A program made the translations under genes and the position numbers. Positions 1 through 5,191 of a stretch of 10,124 nt of DNA are shown here, piece after piece; the stretch's first letter is position 1; every line of letters begins with the position of its first letter. This DNA is from an uncultured Candidatus Berkelbacteria bacterium (GTDB lineage Bacteria; Patescibacteriota; UBA1384; CAILIB01): contig CALBLZ010000233.1 of NCBI GenBank assembly GCA_937895715.1, positions 1 to 10,124 on the forward strand, written 5' to 3'. Below the pieces are notes generated by a model that was given only the letters and a program-made list of their open reading frames with translations, was not told the DNA's origin and ran no database searches.

Positions 1-27
1 CCTGGGATTCCGGGGGCGGCGTTCTTG

Positions 28-471
28 TTATGCTTTCGCAAGTTCTTCGCGAATAGCATCTCGGATCTGCAGCAACACCTCAAGCGGTGTCTCATGCTCC
101 TTGTCGTAGGGCGACCAGTTCTTGGTGCCGCCGCTTGGGTCGGTGAATGTGAGCCCTGCGAACTCACGCTCGGTGTCGTAGCGGGGCACAATGTGCCAGT
201 GGCAGTGCAGCCATACGTTGCGCAGGTTGTCGTAGTTCAGCCGGAGCGGCTGGAACAGGTTGCCGAAGGCGACCTTGAGCTGTTCCATGATGAGCTGGTG
301 CTCATCCCGCTCTTCTTGCGTCGTGTCGGTGTAGGGATCAAGGTCCCCATCTCGCTTGAGGGCGAGGTAGCAGCGGCCGAGGTAGACCTGGTTGGGGTTT
401 AGGTACAGTTTCCAGTACTCAAACTCGACGATGAGAAGACGTTCGTAGTCAAATACGGGCTTTGGGTCCAA
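28..471 (-). CDS. HIT-family (histidine triad) protein
   Basis: Predicted 147-residue histidine-triad protein, probably a soluble nucleotide-binding hydrolase or transferase; the substrate cannot be told from sequence. The triad is seen as H89-C-H91-W-H93 followed by IVPRY, and the N-terminal half has the family-like YLGRCYLALKR stretch at about 30-40. In the HIT superfamily the middle histidine attacks the alpha-phosphate. I chose the TTG start at 471 because GGAGG at 478-482 sits 6 nt upstream. The open frame continues to a TTG at 522, but those codons run through the terminator hairpin of the upstream pyruvate kinase gene, so the longer start is unlikely. The gene lies about 35 nt after that terminator and may have its own promoter, which I could not identify. 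It ends near the left edge, and no terminator is visible in the remaining 27 nt. Confidence 0.85.
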   Translation of the reverse strand: MDPKPVFDYERLLIVEFEYWKLYLNPNQVYLGRCYLALKRDGDLDPYTDTTQEERDEHQLIMEQLKVAFGNLFQPLRLNYDNLRNVWLHCHWHIVPRYDTEREFAGLTFTDPSGGTKNWSPYDKEHETPLEVLLQIRDAIREELAKA

Positions 472-477
472 TTCATT

Positions 478-482
478 CCTCC
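478..482 (-). promoter_or_regulatory. Shine-Dalgarno of the HIT gene (decides a TTG start)
   Basis: On the minus strand GGAGG is followed by the 6 nt AATGAA and then TTG. An ATG inside the spacer is out of frame with the HIT reading frame, so the TTG is the start. Without this site one would choose the TTG at 522, which is inside a terminator stem. Confidence 0.75.
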
Positions 483-505
483 AGATTTGTTGTACCAGCT
501 TTATC

Positions 506-534
506 AAAAAAAGCCCACCCAATTGCTTGGGTGG
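506..534 (-). terminator. Intrinsic terminator of pyruvate kinase
   Basis: On the minus strand an 8-bp perfect stem, CCACCCAA with TTGGGTGG, closes a 4-nt loop and is followed by a run of seven T (forward A506-512). It lies 15 nt after the pyruvate kinase stop codon. It is a standard rho-independent terminator and separates pyruvate kinase from the HIT gene. Confidence 0.9.
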
Positions 535-549
535 ACCGTTTTGCCCTAT

Positions 550-1602
550 CTAGTTCGTAAAGTAGTTTGGCTCGTGGTAGATGTACTCTTCGGTGGCTTG
601 CACGACGCGAACCATGGCGCTGAGTGCGTTTACCGGATCAATGCCTTCAGCTGTTTCTTCGCTCATCATTACTGCGTCGGTGCGATCAAATACGGCGTTA
701 GCAACGTCGGATACTTCGGCGCGAGTTGGGCGCAACGACGTGCTCATGGAAAGCATCATCTGAGTTGCAACGATCACCGGCTTTTTTACGCGGTGGCAAG
801 CGCCGACAATCTGCTTTTGAATGAAAGGAACTTGTTCCATTGGAATCTCGATACCGAGGTCGCCGCGGGCAACCATGAGTGCGTCTGAGGCTTCAATAAT
901 TGACTCAAGATTTTCGATAGCAGCGCGGCGTTCGATCTTGCTGGTGATCTTGGTTGGACGGTCGCCGATGATTTCGCGGATTTCGTGGAGCTGCTCTGGG
1001 TTTGAGATAAACGAAACAGCAATCCAGTCCACTCCTTGCTCGAGAACAAATTGCAGATCTTCACGGTCTTTATCGGTGAGCGCTGAGGCAAGCTCAGTTT
1101 CTGGGAGGTTCATGCTCTTGTGAGATTTGAGCGTTCCGCTGTTTTTTACGTGAACCCAAATCTTGTTGCCTTCTACGTGTGTGATGGTCCCTTCGATGGC
1201 GCCGTTCATGAAGATGATATCTTGTTCTGGTTGAACAAAAAGATGGATATCTTCGTGGTTGATTGGGATTTCGCTTGGGTCAATCTGACTGCGGTCGGCC
1301 TGCCCGGTAACAAAGCAGTAGTCGTTGCCAGCTTGCATAAAGTATCCGGCCTCTCCGAGGGTTCCTAGGCGGATGCTTGGCCCCTGGATATCAGCCTGAA
1401 TCTCAATCTGGGTGTTAAGCTCTTGGTTGATCTGAGCAAGCCAGGCTTTGATTTCGATAAATTTGTCGTACTGCTGGTGCGCAAAGTTGCAGCGGAAGAT
1501 ATTGGCGCCTGCTTGCGCGAGACCCCGCATGACGTCGTAGTTCATACTGGCCGGGCCGAGCGTTGCGATGAACTTTGTATGGAGATTAGTGTAGCTAGGC
1601 AT
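550..1602 (-). CDS. pyk: Pyruvate kinase, short form without the C-terminal domain
   Basis: Catalyses phosphoenolpyruvate plus ADP to pyruvate plus ATP, the last step of glycolysis, in the cytoplasm. The catalytic set is present: R37 and N39 (FRCNFAH), D71 and R78 (DIQGPSIR), Lys222 in TSKIE, metal ligands E224 and D248 (GDLG), and T280 in ATQMM, followed by the strongly conserved RPTRAEVSDVANAV block at 291-304. The A domain is split by a B domain at about 73-165. At 350 residues it ends just after the A domain; usual bacterial enzymes have about 470 with a C-terminal regulatory and assembly domain, which is absent here with no sign of a frameshift. Oddities: Ser to Ala at 41, Ser at 76 where Glu or Lys is expected, and SEET in place of SGET at 314-317. 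Start: ATG at 1602, about 8 residues before the conserved core. A TATAAT box lies 38 nt upstream, and a terminator follows the gene. Confidence 0.93.
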   Translation of the reverse strand: MPSYTNLHTKFIATLGPASMNYDVMRGLAQAGANIFRCNFAHQQYDKFIEIKAWLAQINQELNTQIEIQADIQGPSIRLGTLGEAGYFMQAGNDYCFVTGQADRSQIDPSEIPINHEDIHLFVQPEQDIIFMNGAIEGTITHVEGNKIWVHVKNSGTLKSHKSMNLPETELASALTDKDREDLQFVLEQGVDWIAVSFISNPEQLHEIREIIGDRPTKITSKIERRAAIENLESIIEASDALMVARGDLGIEIPMEQVPFIQKQIVGACHRVKKPVIVATQMMLSMSTSLRPTRAEVSDVANAVFDRTDAVMMSEETAEGIDPVNALSAMVRVVQATEEYIYHEPNYFTN

Positions 1603-1604
1603 TA

Positions 1605-1613
1605 CCCCCCCAT
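1605..1613 (-). promoter_or_regulatory. G7 tract and three-codon upstream frame before pyk
   Basis: On the minus strand ATG is followed by seven G and then TAATG, whose last three bases are the pyk start. The upstream ATG (1613-1611) opens a frame of Met-Gly-Gly that stops at TAA, overlapping the pyk ATG by one base. The G tract may also act as a crude Shine-Dalgarno sequence. No better ribosome site is visible. Confidence 0.45.
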
Positions 1614-1640
1614 CGTTAAATTTTTTTACTGTCAGCCTAT

Positions 1641-1646
1641 ATTATA
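1641..1646 (-). promoter_or_regulatory. -10 element of the pyk promoter
   Basis: A perfect TATAAT on the minus strand, 38 nt before the pyk ATG. No good -35 is seen: the hexamer 17 nt upstream is TTTTCT, which belongs to the T tract of the preceding terminator. Termination of the ABC operon and initiation of pyk are therefore packed into about 60 nt. Confidence 0.7.
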
Positions 1647-1660
1647 GGGTATGACCAGAT

Positions 1661-1699
1661 AAAAGAAAACGGCCCGCCACCAAGCTAGGGGCGGGACCG
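1661..1699 (-). terminator. Intrinsic terminator of the ABC exporter operon
   Basis: On the minus strand a GC-rich stem (CGGtCCCGCC with GGCGGGCCG, one bulged base) with an 11-nt loop is followed by TTTTCTTTT. It lies about 50 nt after the permease stop and directly before the pyk promoter. Confidence 0.85.
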
Positions 1700-1721
1700 T
1701 CGGTTTCGAGGGGGGTCTTCT

Positions 1722-1740
1722 GTCAGGCAATATTGCTGAC
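1722..1740. repeat. Near-perfect palindrome after the permease gene
   Basis: The forward sequence GTCAGGCAATATTGCTGAC is a palindrome of two 9-base halves with one extra G. It lies between the permease stop and the terminator. It could be a protein-binding site or part of the 3' end structure; nothing further supports either. Confidence 0.4.
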
Positions 1741-1747
1741 GCAGGAA

Positions 1748-3022
1748 CTATACCACTTTTTTCTTGGAAAAGCTAATTTTCATTGTGACAATTCGATCAG
1801 TTGTGAAAATTTTGGCGGCTATGTAGACAAAGATAATAAAAACTACGAATTGGTAGAGAATTCCCCAGAGCACCGGAGTAGTTTGTTGCAATAAGAGATT
1901 TGGGGCCGCAATGAAGGAGTGTGTAAAGGGAATGGCGTAAATGAGTGCTCGGGCAGGTCCGCTTAAGCTTGAGAAGTCGAGAACAAAGCTGAGTACGTAG
2001 GGGATCAGCACCAGTACCATGAGCGGAGTAATGAGACCCTGCACTCCTTTTACATCTTCTGCAAAACTCCCCAAAATCAGGGCGAGGGCAAGTGAAACCA
2101 AGATCCCCATAAAGAGTGAGGTGCCAAGGAGCGTATAACTACTTAGGGTAAAGTTGAGACCGAGCTGTTCAATGAGTACACGAGCACCTTCTGATTCTCC
2201 CATTGTGCCAAAACCGCCCACGTATCCCCTGAGCCCTACCATGTATACGGCCGACATTATCAGCGCAACTAAACCAGCGGCGAGCATTTTGGTAACAACA
2301 ATTTGTTTTCGACTCACCGGCATGGTGAGTAGGGTCTCGATCGTCTTGTTCTCTTTCTCACTTGCGACTGCTGTTGCAATCATCTGAGCAGCAAAGCTGA
2401 TCACAAGGAAGAGAATCATGGGGATGTAGAGCGTCTGGGCGTTTACGTACCCGAGCACCTGTGAGGTTTTGCCTGTTGCAATCGTATCGCCTACTGCCAC
2501 TTTCTCAATCGTGGCAACTGGCTGGAGCACTCTATCTGCTCGAATACTTGTTGCACTTGAAATCAGTTGGGCGCTAAAGTAGGTGTTTATCGCCTGCATA
2601 GCACTTTCTAGCACAAGGCCGCTCTGGTTACCGGAGATTGAGAAGCTGCGAATCACACTATACGAGGTAAGCTCTGGAATCGTATTGCTGGCTACCCCTT
2701 CGCCGAATCCTTTGGGTATGACGAGAGCGACTGAGGTGTTCTCTTTTTTCGCCTGTTCTACCAACGTGTTCTCTGGCTGATCTGAGGCTGTGATTACGGT
2801 AAAGTTCGCCTTGCCGAGCAGGTCTTTAACCGTGGCTGAGGCAGCGGAGCCATCATTATCTACCACCAGAATACGCTGACTGCCCTTGGCTTTTTCTTGC
2901 TCACTACTGATTACACTCCCAAGCCCTAGAAAGATTGCTGCCACAAGCACAATTGGCACGACAATCTGCCAGGTGAATAGTTCTCTGAGCTCTTTTTGCA
3001 AGAGAATAAAGAATGATCTCAT
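1748..3022 (-). CDS. ABC-2 type exporter permease (NatB-like)
   Basis: Membrane subunit of an ABC exporter, 424 residues. A short cytoplasmic N-terminus leads to a first membrane helix at about 16-38. A large extracytoplasmic region follows (about 39-195), then a C-terminal block of about five helices starting near 198. The segment SEKENKTIETLLTMPVSRKQ (221-240) after the second helix is the typical cytoplasmic coupling segment of ABC-2 permeases of the NatB kind, where the ATPase docks. The substrate is unknown; relatives handle sodium, antibiotics or other small molecules. Its ATG overlaps the stop of the ATPase gene by 4 nt (ATGA), and AAAGGAGG at 3027-3034 supplies a strong Shine-Dalgarno sequence, so the two are translated together. 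It is the last gene before a terminator. Confidence 0.9.
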   Translation of the reverse strand: MRSFFILLQKELRELFTWQIVVPIVLVAAIFLGLGSVISSEQEKAKGSQRILVVDNDGSAASATVKDLLGKANFTVITASDQPENTLVEQAKKENTSVALVIPKGFGEGVASNTIPELTSYSVIRSFSISGNQSGLVLESAMQAINTYFSAQLISSATSIRADRVLQPVATIEKVAVGDTIATGKTSQVLGYVNAQTLYIPMILFLVISFAAQMIATAVASEKENKTIETLLTMPVSRKQIVVTKMLAAGLVALIMSAVYMVGLRGYVGGFGTMGESEGARVLIEQLGLNFTLSSYTLLGTSLFMGILVSLALALILGSFAEDVKGVQGLITPLMVLVLIPYVLSFVLDFSSLSGPARALIYAIPFTHSFIAAPNLLLQQTTPVLWGILYQFVVFIIFVYIAAKIFTTDRIVTMKISFSKKKVV

Positions 3023-3765
3023 GCTGCCTCCTTTATTGGTTCGTTCCCCGTGGCACGCATAAACACTTGCTCAAGGTTCTCAGCCTTGTATTTTTCTTTG
3101 AGGTGCTTGGGTGAGCCTACATCGTGCAGGTTGCCATCTGAAATTAGTCCAACTCTGTCTGATAGGTATTCGATCTCGAGCATGTTGTGGCTGGAGAGAA
3201 TCACGGTGAGTCCAGCCTTTGCCAGCTCCTTAATGGTAGTGCGAATACTCATGGCGTTTATGATATCGAGGCCACTGGTTGGTTCATCGAGGATTACCAG
3301 CTTAGGGGCGCACATTACCGTGCGAGCAAGGAGAAGCTTGCGAGTCATGCCCTTTGAATACGTGCTGGCTTTATCTTTTATGCGAGGCCCAAGATCGGCA
3401 AGTTTGATGCCTCTCTCAATGAACTGCTTGGCGAGCTCGGGATTGGCTGTGTAGAGGTTTGCCATGAACGTGAGGTAGGCGAGGCCGGTCATGTTTTTGT
3501 AGGCACCTGCTTCTTCGGGAAGGTAGCTGATGATCTCGCGCACTTTCTCAGGGTGATCTACAACCGAGAGGTCGAAAATATTTACCTCACCACTGGTTGG
3601 CTTGAGAAGGGTAGCGAGCATTTTGAGCGTGGTAGACTTACCTGCTCCGTTTGGGCCAATCAACGCGAAAATCTCGCCTGCCGGAACAGTAAGGCTAATG
3701 CCGTGCACGACCTCTCGCAAGCCGTACTGCTTTTTCAGGTTAGTGAGCTGAAGGGCAATTTCCAT
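3019..3765 (-). CDS. ABC exporter ATP-binding protein (NatA-like)
   Basis: ATPase subunit partnering with the permease encoded directly downstream; it powers export at the inner face of the membrane. Motifs in the 248 residues: Walker A GPNGAGKST at 37-45, a Q-loop region where Glu replaces Gln (YLPEE, 82-86), the signature as YSKGM at 137-141 in place of LSGGQ, Walker B LVILDEP at 157-163 with D161 and E162, and the switch His194 (SSHN). YSKGM and LPEE are usual in the NatA/CcmA-like class of ABC-2 ATPases. The ATG at 3765 is preceded by no Shine-Dalgarno sequence. A TGCTACACT extended -10 ends 6 nt before it, which suggests a leaderless message. The stem-loop element at 3779-3858 directly abuts this promoter. 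Confidence 0.93.
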   Translation of the reverse strand: MEIALQLTNLKKQYGLREVVHGISLTVPAGEIFALIGPNGAGKSTTLKMLATLLKPTSGEVNIFDLSVVDHPEKVREIISYLPEEAGAYKNMTGLAYLTFMANLYTANPELAKQFIERGIKLADLGPRIKDKASTYSKGMTRKLLLARTVMCAPKLVILDEPTSGLDIINAMSIRTTIKELAKAGLTVILSSHNMLEIEYLSDRVGLISDGNLHDVGSPKHLKEKYKAENLEQVFMRATGNEPIKEAA

Positions 3766-3771
3766 ATATGC

Positions 3772-3777
3772 AGTGTA
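3772..3777 (-). promoter_or_regulatory. Extended -10 of the ABC operon, leaderless type
   Basis: On the minus strand TG-C-TACACT is followed by 6 nt (GCATAT) and the ATG. There is no good -35. The TG dinucleotide (3780-3779) is the outer end of the neighbouring inverted-repeat element, so that element contributes part of the promoter. Confidence 0.55.
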
Positions 3778-3778
3778 G

Positions 3779-3858
3779 CAAAAACAACTACAACGGTGAT
3801 TCCTGGTCCTCGGAACTGCGTTCCTGCGGAGACGGAATCACCGTTGTAGTTGTTTTTG
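3779..3858 (-). repeat. Stem-loop element A, 25-bp perfect inverted repeat around a conserved core
   Basis: The arms 3779-3803 and 3834-3858 are perfect reverse complements over 25 bp, enclosing a 30-nt core. Read on the minus strand the core is GTCTCCGCA, a hairpin of 5 bp (GGAAC, loop GCA, GTTCC), then GAGGAC and CA. The same core layout with a different hairpin and partly different arms occurs in element B on the other strand. The outer nine bases of the arms (AAAAACAAC) and the inner ends are shared with B. The T run at the 3' arm could terminate transcription, but the stem is far longer than a normal terminator, and on the minus strand the ABC promoter follows at once. No target duplication is seen beside it. 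I do not recognise the family. Confidence 0.85.
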
Positions 3859-3879
3859 GGAATCAAAAGCAAATGAGAA

Positions 3880-3993
3880 GATGTTTTCCGTCTCCGTATA
3901 TATCAAAATAAAGATGAGATGTTTTCCGTCTCCGCAAGTATCAAAATAAAGAACAGACATTTTCCGTCTCCGCAGTATTAAAAAACAACCTGG
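3880..3993 (+). repeat. Three 38-nt direct repeats carrying the partial core
   Basis: Units start at 3880, 3918 and 3956, exactly 38 nt apart. Units 1 and 2 share their first 17 bases (3880-3896 and 3918-3934), a GATGTTTTCC lead into GTCTCCG, and then TATCAAAATAAA. Unit 3 keeps the first part with two changes and then runs into the arm of element B. All contain GTCTCCG(C/T)A, the left part of the element core, but lack the small hairpin and GAGGAC. The next GTCTCCGCA, in element B, is 39 nt further on. They look like partial or deleted copies of the stem-loop element. No open reading frame covers them. Confidence 0.8.
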
Positions 3994-4055
3994 TTTTTGA
4001 TTTCGTCTCCGCAGACCGAAGGTCGAGGACTAGAAATCAAAATCTTGGTTGTTTT
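3982..4055 (+). repeat. Stem-loop element B, second copy, opposite orientation, beside tRNA-Asp
   Basis: The arms 3982-4004 and 4033-4055 pair at 20 of 23 positions. The core on the plus strand is GTCTCCGCA (4005-4013), a hairpin GACC, loop GAA, GGTC (4014-4024), GAGGAC (4025-4030) and TA. This is the layout of element A with other stem bases. On the minus strand the element starts 3 nt after the encoded CCA of tRNA-Asp and ends in a run of six T (forward A3980-3985), so it may also serve as the terminator of the tRNA transcript. Confidence 0.8.
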
Positions 4056-4058
4056 CTT

Positions 4059-4135
4059 TGGCGGGGACGACCGGGCTCGAACCGGCGACCTCCTCCGTGA
4101 CAGGGAGGCGCTCTAACCAACTGAGCTACGCCCCC
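4059..4135 (-). tRNA. tRNA-Asp (GUC)
   Basis: A complete 77-nt cloverleaf with encoded CCA. The acceptor stem GGGGGCG pairs with CGTCCCC (one G-U), the D arm is GCTCAGTTGGTTAGAGC, the anticodon stem CCTCC/GGAGG holds the loop CTGTCAC with anticodon GTC, and the T arm is GCCGG TTCGAGC CCGGT. G73 and C38 fit known aspartate identity. G34 tRNAs for Asp, Asn, His and Tyr are the substrates of queuosine modification, and queA lies about 2.5 kb upstream in the same orientation. The promoter is predicted at 4155-4183 and element B follows at once. Confidence 0.97.
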
Positions 4136-4154
4136 GCGCATGGGGCACTTCCGT

Positions 4155-4183
4155 AATTTAGCCGAAAAACCAGAGTATGTCTA
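4155..4183 (-). promoter_or_regulatory. Promoter of tRNA-Asp, overlapping a terminator
   Basis: On the minus strand TAGACA (4178-4183, 5 of 6 to TTGACA), a spacer of exactly 17 nt, and TAAATT (4155-4160, 4 of 6 to TATAAT). The -10 ends 19 nt before the tRNA 5' end. The -35 sits in the loop of the terminator hairpin of the upstream gene. Confidence 0.65.
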
Positions 4184-4198
4184 GGTTTAGCTCTGGTT
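4165..4198 (-). terminator. Intrinsic terminator of the LCP-foldase operon
   Basis: On the minus strand AACCAGAG pairs with CTCTGGTT (8 bp) around a 15-nt loop, followed by a T run (forward A4165-4169). The 5' arm includes the last base of the foldase TAA stop codon, so the stop and hairpin overlap. Confidence 0.8.
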
Positions 4199-5189
4199 AC
4201 TTTCCAACGTAGACTACGACCGATCCAGCGTCGCGCAGCTTTTGTGCAAAGGCTTTCTTGCTTACGTCTTCAGTCCCACTGCGCTGATCAACCACAACTA
4301 AGTGCCAACCGTATGAGGTGCGGATTGGCTCGGAAACAACATTTACTGGGAGGCTAAAGATGGCATCTTCGAAGTCTTTAGAAAAGACGGGGGAGTCTGA
4401 TCCGCGATTGGTGGTTTTAAGTAAGCCTCCATCATCTCGAGATGCAACGTCATTAGATTCCTGTTTTGCTACTTCGGCAAACTGTGAAGTATCCGCAATT
4501 TTGGCACGCACATCAACAGCCTTTTTGCGCGCAGCTTCAACATCTTCTGCCTTAGCTTCTTCGTCAACACGGAGTAGAATATGCCGCACGGTTGCTGTTG
4601 TAAGTACCTGCTGCTCGATTACGTTTTCAGGAGCGGTTTCTCGAAGCCAGGTTTCGAACAGTGCAATGTCGACTGAGTCGCCATAGTTTTCAGACAGGAA
4701 CTGGGCCATTTTTTCTTTACCCCCCACCCGGTCGTAAATTGTTTTTAACTCTTCGTCGATTGCGCGTTCATCTACAAAAATATTACGATCCTTAAGAGTC
4801 TTCTGAAAGAGTACGCGGGTAATGAGCTCGTTAATTACAAACTGCTCAGTTTCCTTTTGGGTAACGGTAAGGCCGTGCTTTTGCGTGTAGAACATACGTG
4901 CCGCAACCTCGATGCGGAAACGTCGTAGACTGATGGTTTCTCCAGCGGCGCGGGCAGCGGGGTATGCGTATATCCGCTCAGCGAAGGCTGTAACAGTGTT
5001 GGTGGTGTTCTTGTTGTAAATAAAGTAAGCCCCCGTAAGTACAACAACAACGTAGGCAGCAGCAAGTGCTCCGGCAACCCAGTAGGATGCTCGAAGTACA
5101 GGGTGTCTCCAGGGCACCCGGCGGCGCCACTCAGGTATCCCACGGAAGAACTGCCAGACCGGCTTAGCGAGAAAGCTTCGTTTAGCCAT
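4197..5189 (-). CDS. Membrane-anchored parvulin-type peptidyl-prolyl isomerase
   Basis: Predicted extracytoplasmic foldase of the SurA/PrsA kind, 330 residues. A basic cytoplasmic N-terminus (about 1-33) is followed by one membrane helix at about 34-58. A mostly helical SurA-N-like region follows (about 85-195), then a parvulin (PPIC) domain at about 199-302. That domain shows VRHILL at 200-205, the DDGGLL turn at 250-255 and SYGWHLV at 290-296, all typical of the family. It would help proteins fold after export, outside the membrane. Its ATG comes 2 nt after the LCP stop codon with no good Shine-Dalgarno sequence, which suggests translational coupling. A terminator overlaps its stop. Pairing with an LCP protein points to an envelope-assembly unit, but the client proteins are unknown. 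Confidence 0.85.
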   Translation of the reverse strand: MAKRSFLAKPVWQFFRGIPEWRRRVPWRHPVLRASYWVAGALAAAYVVVVLTGAYFIYNKNTTNTVTAFAERIYAYPAARAAGETISLRRFRIEVAARMFYTQKHGLTVTQKETEQFVINELITRVLFQKTLKDRNIFVDERAIDEELKTIYDRVGGKEKMAQFLSENYGDSVDIALFETWLRETAPENVIEQQVLTTATVRHILLRVDEEAKAEDVEAARKKAVDVRAKIADTSQFAEVAKQESNDVASRDDGGLLKTTNRGSDSPVFSKDFEDAIFSLPVNVVSEPIRTSYGWHLVVVDQRSGTEDVSKKAFAQKLRDAGSVVVYVGK

Positions 5190-5191
5190 TG

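Noticed and set aside
25..402. Plus-strand open frame of 125 codons opposite the HIT gene
   Set aside because: It is antisense to a gene with a clear histidine triad, has no recognisable motif and no ribosome site.
472..522. N-terminal extension of the HIT protein from TTG at 522
   Set aside because: It would begin inside the terminator stem of pyk, and GGAGG points to the TTG at 471.
3880..4013. CRISPR array, because of repeats at about 38-nt spacing
   Set aside because: The intervals between repeats are themselves similar, not unique spacers; only three or four short units exist, one core is inverted, and no cas gene is present.
3779..4055. Integron attC sites
   Set aside because: No RYYYAAC / GTTRRRY end boxes, no integrase and no gene cassette between the two elements.
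3779..4062. Integrated genomic island at the tRNA-Asp 3' end
   Set aside because: No second copy of the tRNA 3' end and no integrase gene in the window; the downstream genes look like ordinary chromosomal genes.
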